Shown in pieces: positions 1 through 8,062 of a stretch of 49,210 bases of DNA (position 1 is its first letter; each line of letters opens with the position of its first letter). This stretch comes from Chitinophagaceae bacterium. GTDB lineage: Bacteria > Bacteroidota > Bacteroidia > Chitinophagales > Chitinophagaceae. The notes under the pieces are model-generated. The model was not told where the DNA came from, made no database searches, and was given only the letters and a program-made list of their open reading frames with translations. The position numbers and the translations under genes are program-made. The DNA lies in contig JAIXOJ010000118.1 in the NCBI GenBank assembly GCA_027486835.1, forward strand, positions 1 through 49,210. Direction: 5' to 3'.

Positions 1-210
1 GTCGCTCGTACCCTTCGCTTAGTTCTTCTCGGTTGGCCTAGATGTGTTCCTACGCTCATTTTGCCTATACCGTCAAATAGAATCCCTAAATCCCATTTCC
101 TAGCATTTTGGTTCAACAGTTAAATTTGGCTTATGAATAAAACATCAGCAATATTGCAATCATGGGGCTTCGGTATGAGCAGACGAAATGCTAATTCCCC
201 ACCATTGACA
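1..210 (-). repeat. Dispersed modular repeat, copy a (modules C-B-A, reverse orientation)
   Basis: Non-coding copy of a repeat found in most gaps of the first 14 kb. Read on the minus strand, module A is 210-121, a diverged module B is about 105-58 and module C is 38-1, the same order as the forward copy at 10768-11035. Module A contains the shared phrase AACATCAGCAATATTGCAAT. Module C contains ACTAAGCGAAGGGTACGAGC. It lies directly upstream of the MntA/HepT pair. The base-level matches were read by eye. The function of the element is unknown. Confidence 0.7.
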
Positions 211-290
211 ATACGTAAACCGTTAGAAGTAATTTTCGTTTCTATTTACACATTAGCAAAGAAATTTTATTTTGCCTATTTTTGACAATC

Positions 291-587
291 ATGACGACAA
301 AGGATAACATATTATCAATCTTAAAGAAACACAAATCAGAATTATCAAAATTTGGTGTTACTAATGTTGGACTTTTTGGATCTTACTTGAATGACAAACA
401 GACTATTGAAAGTGATATAGACTTGCTAATAGACTTTGACCCTGAAAAAGAAAGTTTTGACAACTACATGGCAGTGTATGACATTTTTGAAAATATTTTT
501 AAGAATGAAAGAGTGGAAATTGTGACAAAAAACGGACTAAGCAAACACATTGGACCAATGATATTAAGCCAAATAATTTATGTCTAA
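291..587 (+). CDS. mntA: MntA-like minimal nucleotidyltransferase, antitoxin of a HEPN/MNT module
   Basis: Small nucleotidyltransferase-fold protein of 98 residues. It shows the MNT signature GS (residues 30-31), ten residues, then D42-I-D44, which binds metal and nucleotide. In characterised MntA/HepT pairs the MNT protein AMPylates a tyrosine near the HEPN active site and so silences the toxin. The ATG at 291 is preferred over an in-frame TTG at 282. The gene overlaps the downstream HEPN gene by 8 nt, so the two are co-transcribed and probably translationally coupled. A TATTTTTG box at 277-284 lies just before the ATG, so the mRNA may have almost no leader. Direct repeats of module A (121-210 and 1017-1108) bracket the pair. 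Confidence 0.88.
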   Translation: MTTKDNILSILKKHKSELSKFGVTNVGLFGSYLNDKQTIESDIDLLIDFDPEKESFDNYMAVYDIFENIFKNERVEIVTKNGLSKHIGPMILSQIIYV

Positions 588-921
588 AGAGCCAATTCAA
601 TTTTTAAAACACATTGCTGACGAGTGTAATTATTTACTTTCGATAAGAACAAATCTAACAAAGGACGAATTTCTTGATGACGAGACGCTAAAAAGAGCAG
701 TTGTTAGGAGTTTAGAAATAATTGGAGAAGCAACAAAAAAGATTCCTGCTGATTTTAAAGTAAAATGGAATACAATACAATGGAAAAATATGGCAGGCAT
801 GAGAGACAGACTTATACATGACTACATGGGCGTAAATTATTCTATTGTATGGGACGTTTTTAAGAATAAAATTCCAGAATTGACACATCAAATTCAAGAA
901 GTTTTAGAACACAATCATTAA
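580..921 (+). CDS. hepT: HepT-like HEPN-domain ribonuclease toxin (DUF86)
   Basis: All-helical HEPN protein of 113 residues. The catalytic Rx4-6H motif is present as R75-DRLI-H80, followed by Y82 as in HepT proteins whose tyrosine is AMPylated by the partner MntA. The arginine, histidine and tyrosine are all kept, so the toxin looks active rather than decayed. The family cleaves RNA, in described cases tRNA. Its role here as an addiction or phage-response module is inferred from the pairing. It starts inside the last codons of the nucleotidyltransferase gene (8-nt overlap). Its stop codon is followed by about 100 bp of spacer leading into repeat copy b. Confidence 0.88.
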   Translation: MSKEPIQFLKHIADECNYLLSIRTNLTKDEFLDDETLKRAVVRSLEIIGEATKKIPADFKVKWNTIQWKNMAGMRDRLIHDYMGVNYSIVWDVFKNKIPELTHQIQEVLEHNH

Positions 922-1016
922 AAACTACAGAAAGTAGGAGCTTTCGCATTCTGGGGCTTGATTAGTATCGCCTCAAAATTTGTTCTTTATTGGGCTTCAG
1001 TTCGGGTAGGACGTTA

Positions 1017-1108
1017 TAAATTTGGCTTGATAAATAAAACATCAGCAATATTGCAATCTTTGGGCTTTGATTATGAGCAGATGGAATGCTAATTCCTCAC
1101 CATTGACA
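1017..1108 (-). repeat. Dispersed repeat, copy b (module A, reverse orientation)
   Basis: This 92-bp block matches 121-210 at roughly 85-90% by eye, including the identical run AACATCAGCAATATTGCAAT and the shared end CACCATTGACA. With copy a it forms a direct repeat enclosing the MntA/HepT pair. Its end overlaps an upstream in-frame ATG (1108) of the next gene. Confidence 0.75.
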
Positions 1109-1134
1109 TGCCTTTTCGCTCCTCGCCATCATAC

Positions 1135-1878
1135 ATGAACCTTAGATTAATAACAATTATTGTAATTCTGATAGTTTCCTGTAAGACAAAGACTGCCGAC
1201 TGGCAGTCGCTTGACTTTGGAGACTTTAAAATTAAAGCACCCAACGACTGGAGAAAGTTCAATAAGCATGGTATTGACGCTTACATTGGGGGGCTGACTA
1301 ATGGAAAAGATAGTTTGTGGTTTTACTTTGGTTCGTTTGTTTCAGGATTTCAAGGCAACAATGAAAATTATCTTTTTGCTCAAGACACTATAAACGGAAA
1401 AATTGCAGCCATCAAAATTCCAAAAAAAGACAGTGCTGGTGCAATAGAGATGTTTATTAATAATGCCCAAGACCAAACCAAATTTGTTTTAGCAGGTTCC
1501 AGTGCAAATAGGCATTTGGTTCTCAAAATCTTTAAGTCTGTAGTGTTTCAAAGTAGCGATACTACCAAAAATGGAACTTTAAATACTTCAAAATTTAAAG
1601 AATATCCTTTAGGTTCTGGAACTACAATTTATAATTGGAATTGTAAATCCTGTCATTCACTCAATAAAATGTTGGTTGGACCGGCTTTAACTACGGAACT
1701 TATCAATTCACGAACAAAAGAATGGCTTTATACTTTTTTCAAAGACAGAAAGAACTTAAAGCAAGACAGTCTTAATTTAGAAAGGAAGAAGGAATTTGGC
1801 GAGACTAATTGTATTGAATTAACAGACTATTCAAAAGAGGACGTTGAGCAATTAATAAGTTATCTAAAAGGTCAATAA
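1135..1878 (+). CDS. Lipoprotein with C-terminal c-type cytochrome domain
   Basis: Predicted 247-residue lipoprotein. From the ATG at 1135 the protein begins with a hydrophobic segment ending in an I-V-S-C lipobox (C16). The in-frame ATG at 1108 would add a polar stretch that comes out of the repeat, so it was not used. Residues about 20-150 have no recognised domain. Residues about 155-247 look like a small class I cytochrome c, with one haem-binding CKSCH motif (C170, C173, H174) and a GPAL segment after it. The distal methionine usually found ahead of the last helix is not obvious: the expected place reads NCIELTDYSKEDV. It is probably an envelope electron carrier or redox sensor. The partner is unknown. 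It stands alone between two repeat copies. Confidence 0.7.
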   Translation: MNLRLITIIVILIVSCKTKTADWQSLDFGDFKIKAPNDWRKFNKHGIDAYIGGLTNGKDSLWFYFGSFVSGFQGNNENYLFAQDTINGKIAAIKIPKKDSAGAIEMFINNAQDQTKFVLAGSSANRHLVLKIFKSVVFQSSDTTKNGTLNTSKFKEYPLGSGTTIYNWNCKSCHSLNKMLVGPALTTELINSRTKEWLYTFFKDRKNLKQDSLNLERKKEFGETNCIELTDYSKEDVEQLISYLKGQ

Positions 1879-1949
1879 CTACGGTGTGCAACATGAGTAT
1901 TGGCAATAGTTTGGCATGATGAATTATCAATCGTCTGCAGTTCACTATC

Positions 1950-2050
1950 CCGCTGGGCTAGATGTAAGCGCAGCGCATCTCGCCTAAACAGATATTTGGG
2001 ATTTCCAAATCCCTTTTCCAAATCGGCACTAACCCGCAACTTTTGCAAAC
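1950..2050 (-). repeat. Dispersed repeat, copy c (module B, reverse orientation)
   Basis: The reverse complement reads through GGGATTTGGAAATCCC, then ATATCTGTTTAGGCGAGATG, which is the module B phrase seen at 9921, 10901, 12251 and 13511. The GGGATTT/AAATCCC arms form a small hairpin. The right end (2026-2050) carries GCACTAACCCGCAACTTTTG, a phrase I associate from memory with intergenic repeats of other Bacteroidota (not verified). It lies upstream of the gene at 2156. Confidence 0.65.
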
Positions 2051-2155
2051 GTTCCAACTTTGTGTAATCTCGTTCGGAATAAAAAAGTAGGAACTTCTGC
2101 TAAGTTCAGTCGGTTAGAAGTAATTTAGACAAATACACATATTTTTGAAGCGTAA

Positions 2156-2935
2156 ATGGAAGAAAAAGGACACATAGCAGTTCGTTTCGATGGTATCATT
2201 AATGGGAGAAAAATTTCTCCATTAGATGTAGATATATCAGAAATCAAAGAAATAATTACTGGTGTAGAATCATTTTTATATCCAACCAGGAATGAAAAAA
2301 ATGATAGACCACACATTGCTTACAAAATTGAAGAAGGTTCCACTTTGCATAAATTTATTTTGCCAATAACGGGAGTAATACTTTTTAATGGACTTATTGG
2401 TGAAATAGCAAACAGAAAATCTATAGAGTTTTTAGATTACAAAAGAGCCGAGATAATTGAAAAATTTCAACGCATTGCTAGGGAGAAAAATCTTGAAATA
2501 ACCTTTTACACTTCATCGTCAGACAGCAAGGAGTTAAAAATTACAAAAGAAACAAACTATTTTAATGTTGCCCCAAGTTTCATCAATACAGAATTTATAT
2601 TGTATGGAGAAGTTTACCAAGAAGGTGGAATTACACCAAACTTCCACATTGATACAAAAGAGTTCGGCAAACTGACTGTATCTGCTACAAAAGAGCAAAT
2701 TTTAGAGGGCGAAAAAAGAGTTTATAAAATCTATGGTTTAAAGGCATCAGGAAAGCAAAGCATTGAAACTCAAAAGCCTTTTGACCTAAAATTGGAGAAT
2801 TTTATTGACTATAACCCCGTTTTCGACAAAGCACAGCTTGATTTATTAATTGCAAAAGCAACCCCAAATTTGTCAAAAATTAAGAATGTAGATTCTTGGC
2901 TAGAAACTATAAGAGAAGGAGGATTGTATGAATAG
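2156..2935 (+). CDS. Unrecognised 259-residue protein, partner of a PIN-domain protein
   Basis: I do not recognise this family. The protein is soluble, with no signal peptide or membrane span, and mixes beta-rich segments (residues 1-75 and 110-210) with a helical central part (about 85-110). Its stop codon lies inside the start of the PIN gene (ATGAATAG, 8-nt overlap), so the two products are almost certainly made together. In PIN toxin operons the upstream gene normally encodes the antitoxin. This protein is about three times the length of a usual VapB and shows no ribbon-helix-helix or AbrB signature. It is either a new antitoxin type or a substrate-recognition partner. A TATTTTTG box at 2140-2147 lies 8 nt before the ATG. 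Confidence 0.8.
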   Translation: MEEKGHIAVRFDGIINGRKISPLDVDISEIKEIITGVESFLYPTRNEKNDRPHIAYKIEEGSTLHKFILPITGVILFNGLIGEIANRKSIEFLDYKRAEIIEKFQRIAREKNLEITFYTSSSDSKELKITKETNYFNVAPSFINTEFILYGEVYQEGGITPNFHIDTKEFGKLTVSATKEQILEGEKRVYKIYGLKASGKQSIETQKPFDLKLENFIDYNPVFDKAQLDLLIAKATPNLSKIKNVDSWLETIREGGLYE

Positions 2936-3398
2936 CATTCTACTAGACACTTCCTTTTGCATTAGACTTTTAAAGCAAGACGACCCTTTACACCAAAATG
3001 CCTATCAATACTTCCAGTATTTCTTAGAGAATAAAATTGAAATGTATTTGTCTACAATTGTGGTATCTGAATATAGTGTAAGGGACGACATTAATAATTT
3101 GCCATTGCAGACGCTAAAAATTATTCCTTTTGACTTTTTTGATGGAAAAGTTGCAGGAAAGTTTTACTCAATTTTAAACGATAATAAAGAACATACTAAG
3201 GGAATTGAAAGACTTGTAATAAAAGACGATTGTAAACTAATTGCCCAGATATACAACAGAAAGATTGACGCCTATATTACGAAAGACAGAAAGTCATTTA
3301 ACCAATTTTTCAATCCGTTACAAAAAGAAATGAAATTTTCTATCAAACTTCTTGATCTTTCCCTTTCACTAAAAGAATACAAAAACGAGTTATTTTAG
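2928..3398 (+). CDS. PIN-domain ribonuclease-like protein (VapC-like)
   Basis: This 156-residue protein has the four acidic positions of the PIN fold: D7 in LLDTS, E48 in VVSEYS, D101 in KDDCKLIA and D120 in ITKD. These residues coordinate metal in single-strand RNases such as VapC. The N-terminal ILLDTSF and the late YITKDR strand fit the family order. The segment between E48 and D101 is typical in length. It overlaps the upstream unknown gene by 8 nt, and the pair behaves as a two-gene operon. The nuclease assignment rests on motif order only. A toxin role is inferred from operon layout and the accessory setting. Confidence 0.75.
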   Translation: MNSILLDTSFCIRLLKQDDPLHQNAYQYFQYFLENKIEMYLSTIVVSEYSVRDDINNLPLQTLKIIPFDFFDGKVAGKFYSILNDNKEHTKGIERLVIKDDCKLIAQIYNRKIDAYITKDRKSFNQFFNPLQKEMKFSIKLLDLSLSLKEYKNELF

Positions 3399-3415
3399 AT
3401 GACCTATAGCCAAAT

Positions 3416-3462
3416 AACTAGGTTCTCGTTGCGTCCCATGGACTCGCAATGAAAACCTAGTT
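3416..3462. other. Long imperfect stem-loop after the PIN gene
   Basis: The left arm AACTAGGTTCTCGTTGCG and right arm CGCAATGAAAACCTAGTT pair over about 18 bp with one C-A mismatch and one G-U pair around an 11-nt loop. No T-run follows, so it is a poor intrinsic terminator. It could still act as an mRNA end structure or as the folded site of a mobile cassette. It starts 18 bp after the PIN stop codon. Confidence 0.6.
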
Positions 3463-3715
3463 AAACAAAACCTATTCTACAAGGCAATCAAATATTTTAT
3501 GGGGTTATCACTTTTTTTATTTTGTTTGTAGCGAGTTGTTGTTGTGGTGTTTGTTGAGGTATTTCAAAAACCTATACTGTTTTTAAAACCTGATAGGATT
3601 AAACGTTTTATGAAGATGCGTTAATGCGCCTACATTTGGATGTATTGACGCGATTGAGTTATGTATATTTAAGACTTGACTGCAAGCTTATCGTGAGAAA
3701 ATCTGAATTTTTAAA
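3463..3715. other. Gene-free spacer
   Basis: I see no gene. The stretch contains AACCTATACTG and CCTGATAGGATT, which resemble halves of CCTATCAGG-type hairpins, and a GC-richer patch at 3617-3655. No clear copy of modules A, B or C is present, so the gene at 3716 lacks the usual upstream element. Confidence 0.4.
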
Positions 3716-4381
3716 ATGGACTATAAATTAGAAAAGCAAGTTTGGACAGACAAAGACTTTGAACAAATGGGTTGGCACGACTGCAACGTTTATAAAATCC
3801 GTTTGGCAGACGATTTAGAACTTGATATTGATTATATCCTTCAATGGAACAAGCCAGACTTAGAAGGTCTACCATTTACATTTTGGGTTGCACCAGCGAC
3901 ACTTGTTTTTAAATCAGTTCAAAACTTGACTTTTGACTTTGACATTGGTTTTGAAAATGCCTTTGAAATTGAAGACATTGAAAGCGAAGGCGAAAACTGT
4001 TGGACTATTATCACACAGCAAGGCGAAATTCAGTTCGCATCTAAAGGATACGAGCAGCATATAAGGCAACAACCTTTTTTTGAGTTTGGTCAAACAATTT
4101 CATTCATTGAACGCAATGGTCATTCCCTTGATAGAACGACCAAACAAGAAAACCAGAACAGAAATCGTAAAGACATTGTGCAACAGCGTCAGAAAGATTT
4201 AGAAGATTACGAGAATGTCAAAAAGCGACATCTTAAAAAACAAGAATTGGAACAGCTTTCCAAAGCCAGAGCAAATAACGTGCTTGACACAAAGCAATAC
4301 CTCTTGAAGAAAAAGGAAATTAACGACCAGCTTTTTTCTTACGACTATTTACTTAAAGGAACAAAGTTTGAGAGTTGGTAA
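3716..4381 (+). CDS. Hypothetical protein, Imm50-like N-terminal half with coiled-coil tail
   Basis: This is a 221-residue soluble protein with two parts. Residues 1-130 carry a beta-rich pattern beginning GWHDCNVYKIRL and containing DIDYILQWN and APATLVFKSV. The pattern resembles Imm50-type immunity proteins (WHD followed by alternating strands), but I could not confirm this. Residues 135-221 are highly charged and helical, rich in K, Q, E and R. The last 40 resemble a SHOCT-like short helical hairpin (an N-V-L-D turn followed by LLKKKEINDQL). No toxin gene lies next to it. Function is unknown. A role as an orphan immunity or regulatory protein is speculation. Confidence 0.7.
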   Translation: MDYKLEKQVWTDKDFEQMGWHDCNVYKIRLADDLELDIDYILQWNKPDLEGLPFTFWVAPATLVFKSVQNLTFDFDIGFENAFEIEDIESEGENCWTIITQQGEIQFASKGYEQHIRQQPFFEFGQTISFIERNGHSLDRTTKQENQNRNRKDIVQQRQKDLEDYENVKKRHLKKQELEQLSKARANNVLDTKQYLLKKKEINDQLFSYDYLLKGTKFESW

Positions 4382-4475
4382 CAGTTTTCAGTGGACACAG
4401 AACGCTCTCCTAGTCGCAGTTTCCTAACTAATTCCGTGCATCTGCCAAACTCCCTTTTTGGCTTATTGTTTATAG

Positions 4476-5162
4476 TTACTTAAAAGCCATCAATTGTTCC
4501 GCCAACACCTTAACGCCTTCACTAGCGGGCAGTTCTATTTTAGTCAAATTAGGGTAAGCATTGGTAGTGGGTATTTTTTTATCTACAATAAATTTCGGGC
4601 ATTGCCTTGGCGCATACTGCAACAACCCGGCTGCAGGATACACTTGCAGCGAAGTACCGATTACCACAAAAATATCCGCTTCGCTCACGAGTGCAGCAGC
4701 AGGTTCAATCATGGGTACTTCTTCTTCAAACCACACAATATAGGGTCGCAACTGGCTGCCATCCTCGGCCAAATCACCCACATTTATATCACCAAGAATA
4801 GGGTAGGACTTCAATGGGTTTTTCACACTACGCATTTTAAAAATCTCCCCATGCAAATGCAAAACATTAGTACTTCCCGCCCTTTCGTGTAAGTCATCAA
4901 TATTCTGGGTAATTATTTGCACATCAAAATGTTCCACTAATGCTGCCAAACCTACATGTGCCGCATTAGGCAATACGGCAGCCACATCTTTCCTACGTTG
5001 ATTATAAAAATCAAGTACTAAACCCGGGTTTGCAGTAAAGCCTCGTGGAGTGGCCACTTCATATACATTATATCCCTCCCAAAGTCCATCACTATCCCGA
5101 AAAGTTTTTAATCCACTTTCTGCACTAATTCCCGCACCAGTTAATACGACTAAATTTTTCAT
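4476..5162 (-). CDS. cobB: NAD-dependent protein deacylase, sirtuin (CobB type, zinc-less)
   Basis: SIR2-family enzyme of 228 residues that removes acyl groups from lysine using NAD. It shows the NAD-binding GAGISAESGLKTFR (9-22), TQNID (85-89), the catalytic histidine in HLHG (H104) and the late GTSLQVYPA motif. Y53 and R56 form the YxxR pair that binds negatively charged acyl groups in class III sirtuins such as SIRT5 and E. coli CobB, so desuccinylase activity is plausible. The four zinc-binding cysteines between H104 and the GTS motif are absent. As far as I recall, many Bacteroidota CobB proteins lack them too. The gene is monocistronic, with a good promoter at 5185-5214. Confidence 0.93.
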   Translation of the reverse strand: MKNLVVLTGAGISAESGLKTFRDSDGLWEGYNVYEVATPRGFTANPGLVLDFYNQRRKDVAAVLPNAAHVGLAALVEHFDVQIITQNIDDLHERAGSTNVLHLHGEIFKMRSVKNPLKSYPILGDINVGDLAEDGSQLRPYIVWFEEEVPMIEPAAALVSEADIFVVIGTSLQVYPAAGLLQYAPRQCPKFIVDKKIPTTNAYPNLTKIELPASEGVKVLAEQLMAFK

Positions 5163-5184
5163 TGCATTAATATTTATGGAAAAT

Positions 5185-5214
5185 CAAAAATAGAAACGAA
5201 CCAAGCTTCCGCAA
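5185..5214 (-). promoter_or_regulatory. Bacteroidota-type promoter for the sirtuin gene
   Basis: On the minus strand, TTG (5214-5212) precedes TATTTTTG (5192-5185) by 22 bp, measured from first base to first base. This fits the TTG / TAnnTTTG consensus of the primary sigma factor in this phylum. Expected transcription starts a few bases downstream, giving a leader of about 15-20 nt. Confidence 0.5.
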
Positions 5215-5259
5215 CACAACCTACTGATACCAACAACCTTTCCTATATGATGAAAAAAA

Positions 5260-7815
5260 TTACCAACGGGTTATCATCACTTTTTTCATGGCTTCGGCAT
5301 TTTCGGTTTTTACTTTCAGCACATAAGGCCCTGACAAAATATCTTTTACCATAACCACATGCTTTAGTGTCTCCACACGTTTTGTGGGCGTGCTGTTATG
5401 TTTGTACATTAATTTTCCATCAAGGGAATAAAGTTGTATGTCGGCACTTGAAAAAGAAGTTTTGGTTTGAACATTCACTTCAAAAGCCCAGCTTTTAAGG
5501 TTGAAAAATTGAATGTCCATCGTGGTGTCCTTGCCAATTTCAAACGGTAAAATGCGCGAATAGCTCAGGTGTCCATCGTTGTCCAGCATTTTAATTCTGT
5601 AAAACTGAATAGGCAGTCTAGCATTGGTATCAAGCAAGTGGTAATCCATTTTATGGTTGGCATTGCCGGCCCCAGCCAGTTCGCCTAGGGAGGTATATTC
5701 CTTTAGGTTAGTGCTGCGCTCTAGTTCAAATGACTTGGTATTTACCTCTCTGGCAGTTTCCCAAGTAAGTGTAATTCCATTTTTCTTCTCTGCTTTGGCA
5801 GCAAAGGAAATGAGGTCAATGGGTAGGGTAGTGGTTATAGCCAAACTATTCCACAATGGATTGGCTTCCATAGCTGCTTTTTCGGGAAATGAAGCCAAAA
5901 AATTGTCTTTCACCGTGTTCATGGCATTGTAGTTTCTATTGGTTTTGCCACTGGTTTCATACCCGCCCATACCATATTCGTTGTTGTGGGTGCAGGTGTT
6001 GTTAAATAATAGATTATCTGTGGTAGCTTTATTGGCTTCTAACGCACTGATATATATTCCAGAATTGTTCCAATTACATTGGTTGGCCGCCAGCAGATTA
6101 TAAGAAGTGTGGTAGTTTTTACTATTTTGGTTGTCCAATGCAATGCCTGCTTGATTACTATCAGCAACATTGCCAATAACCGTATGCGCAAAAGCACCTT
6201 CCTGAATACCAATACCATACCGCTTATTATTGCAACTATAATTGTGCATTAGCACTGTTTGGGTGGTAAAAGCATCAAGGTTAATGCCATCAGCATTGCA
6301 GCGCGTGATGCGGTTATCAAATGCAAACAGCTTATCTGCCTCCGACAACCAAAGACCCTTGCCCTGGCAGTTAGAAACGGAGCAAGCCCGCACAAAACTG
6401 GGGAGGCTGCTGTATTGCTTACTAATGCCACCGCCCATGGCATGAAGTATTTCCACGCTATCCAACACCACCAGTGCATCCCCAGTTATGTGCACCAAAC
6501 TGTTGGTACCATTGGTGGTATCCCCGTCAATACTACCCCCAGAAAAAGAAGTGGTAGTGTTCCCTTTAAAACAAATCAATCGTTCCGTTTTTGCTTTGCC
6601 ATGAATCCGGCCATTCATCAAAAAACACTCATCCTCTCGCACGGTTAATGAATCATACTGTTCGGCTAAAAAATCGCCTTCTAGGTGAATTACAATTACA
6701 TCATGTGGATGCGAAGCATGTGCTTGGTTGATAAGTACCCGAAGTTTACGAAAAGGAACACCAGTGAGGGTAATATCAGAACGTCCTTTGCCAATTTTGA
6801 TTAAATCGTTGTGCGGATAACCTACCGTTGGTGGGTTAAAATATAGACAACCCTCTACCTCACCCTCTACTGTAGTGATACCCCTATTAGCAAATAATAA
6901 ATGGCCTACACCTTTGCCAACAATTTCAATGGCGTTATTACAGCGATTATTGTACAACTTAGCTTTTGCCCCATTCAACTGAAAACCCAATTTGTTTTCC
7001 ACTACTTTGTTATTGGCCAAGAGGGTTTCCGCATTCGTTTCTGACAAAACAATGCCCGTGCCGCAATTGCTAATGTTGTTATAAGCGATGGTTTCAAATT
7101 GCGAAAAGATTTCTAATCCCGACGCACAGTTCATGATACTGTTGTGGGTAATGGCAGCATAATGCGCATTTAAGCGCAAGCCCACCACCGCTTCAAATAC
7201 TTGGTTGTCGGTAAAGATAAAATGCGTGGCATCGGCAATGGACACGGCAATATCGCCACAGTTCTGGATGTTGCAACGGGTAATGGATCCAGCGTCGGCA
7301 TACACTTTAGCGCCTTTACCAAGGTAATCGATACCCGATTTTTTGCAGTTGATAATTTTCAAATTGTCCAAATGCACTTTACCGCATTTAACAATACTGA
7401 TGCCTTTGGCATATTTGCCACCACCATCAATCAATCCCTCGCCCCCAATGGCGGCGATGGACACATAGGAAGCATTTTCAAGGCTAATGAGCGAAAGGCT
7501 GGTCATGTTGCTGGCCGCTTTTATTGCGCCATTGTTCAACACCAAAATCATACGATCGTATAACACAAGGGGTTTGGTACTGATGTATAAATTGCCCGAA
7601 AGGGTGATACGCACAATGTTTTTATCCCGCCCAGATTTGGCGCGGTCTATTGCTGATTGCACATCCTCCAGCAAGGGATTGGAGAAATTGAAATCCGTAA
7701 TGCTTTCCTCTGGGTGGTGGTTATAGGCCATTGAAGGTGTTTGATATACGGTAGGTTGGCCAACAACTGCCAAACCCATCCAGCAAAAACAGAAGGCAAG
7801 TATTTTTCTTATCAT
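5260..7815 (-). CDS. Secreted right-handed beta-helix protein with type IX sorting-like C-terminus
   Basis: An 851-residue exported protein. An N-terminal signal peptide (about residues 1-20, ending VVGQ) is followed by roughly 600 residues of right-handed parallel beta-helix: short repeated turns rich in N, G, I and D, such as NNISNCG and NNTCTHNNEYG, as in pectate-lyase-like and NosD-like proteins. Two helix blocks (about 40-310 and 340-640) are each led by a VRITLSGNLY or VIVIHLEGDF type strand. Residues about 665-760 form a fibronectin-like linker, and the last 80 resemble a Por/type IX sorting domain. No catalytic residues can be assigned. Carbohydrate binding or cleavage on the cell surface is the family expectation. 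It follows the sirtuin on the same strand, about 100 bp away, but is probably a separate transcript. Confidence 0.85.
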   Translation of the reverse strand: MIRKILAFCFCWMGLAVVGQPTVYQTPSMAYNHHPEESITDFNFSNPLLEDVQSAIDRAKSGRDKNIVRITLSGNLYISTKPLVLYDRMILVLNNGAIKAASNMTSLSLISLENASYVSIAAIGGEGLIDGGGKYAKGISIVKCGKVHLDNLKIINCKKSGIDYLGKGAKVYADAGSITRCNIQNCGDIAVSIADATHFIFTDNQVFEAVVGLRLNAHYAAITHNSIMNCASGLEIFSQFETIAYNNISNCGTGIVLSETNAETLLANNKVVENKLGFQLNGAKAKLYNNRCNNAIEIVGKGVGHLLFANRGITTVEGEVEGCLYFNPPTVGYPHNDLIKIGKGRSDITLTGVPFRKLRVLINQAHASHPHDVIVIHLEGDFLAEQYDSLTVREDECFLMNGRIHGKAKTERLICFKGNTTTSFSGGSIDGDTTNGTNSLVHITGDALVVLDSVEILHAMGGGISKQYSSLPSFVRACSVSNCQGKGLWLSEADKLFAFDNRITRCNADGINLDAFTTQTVLMHNYSCNNKRYGIGIQEGAFAHTVIGNVADSNQAGIALDNQNSKNYHTSYNLLAANQCNWNNSGIYISALEANKATTDNLLFNNTCTHNNEYGMGGYETSGKTNRNYNAMNTVKDNFLASFPEKAAMEANPLWNSLAITTTLPIDLISFAAKAEKKNGITLTWETAREVNTKSFELERSTNLKEYTSLGELAGAGNANHKMDYHLLDTNARLPIQFYRIKMLDNDGHLSYSRILPFEIGKDTTMDIQFFNLKSWAFEVNVQTKTSFSSADIQLYSLDGKLMYKHNSTPTKRVETLKHVVMVKDILSGPYVLKVKTENAEAMKKVMITRW

Positions 7816-7995
7816 GGAGGTAATTTTTTATTTCTTTATTCATCATGCATAGTTCAACCTTCAATCTATGCAATTAGGTAAGCAATAATAAGATTACCGA
7901 GTTCTTAAAGAAAAAAGCGGGTAGGATGTGATTAAATTCTTTGCTGGGGTGATTACTTCCACATTTTTATTGGGTGGGGAAGATTTTGCGATTGG

Positions 7996-8060
7996 TGCGA
8001 AGAACTAAGCGAATGGTACAAGCGCTAAGCTTGCGATTGCCGGAGTTTGCTATAAATTAA
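7996..8060 (+). repeat. Dispersed repeat, copy d (module C, forward orientation)
   Basis: Module C alone: AAGAACTAAGCGAATGGTAC (8000-8019), followed by an AGCGCTAAGCTTGCG hairpin-like stretch and ending GCTATAAATTA. The same phrases, diverged, occur at 38-1 (reverse), 9864 and 10971. It lies upstream of the beta-helix gene, about 180 bp from its start. The rest of the 7816-8062 gap shows nothing I can name. Confidence 0.65.
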
Positions 8061-8062
8061 TA

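Noticed and set aside
1872-2057. 61-residue minus-strand gene
   Set aside because: It is entirely repeat copy c and adjacent spacer, with no family resemblance.
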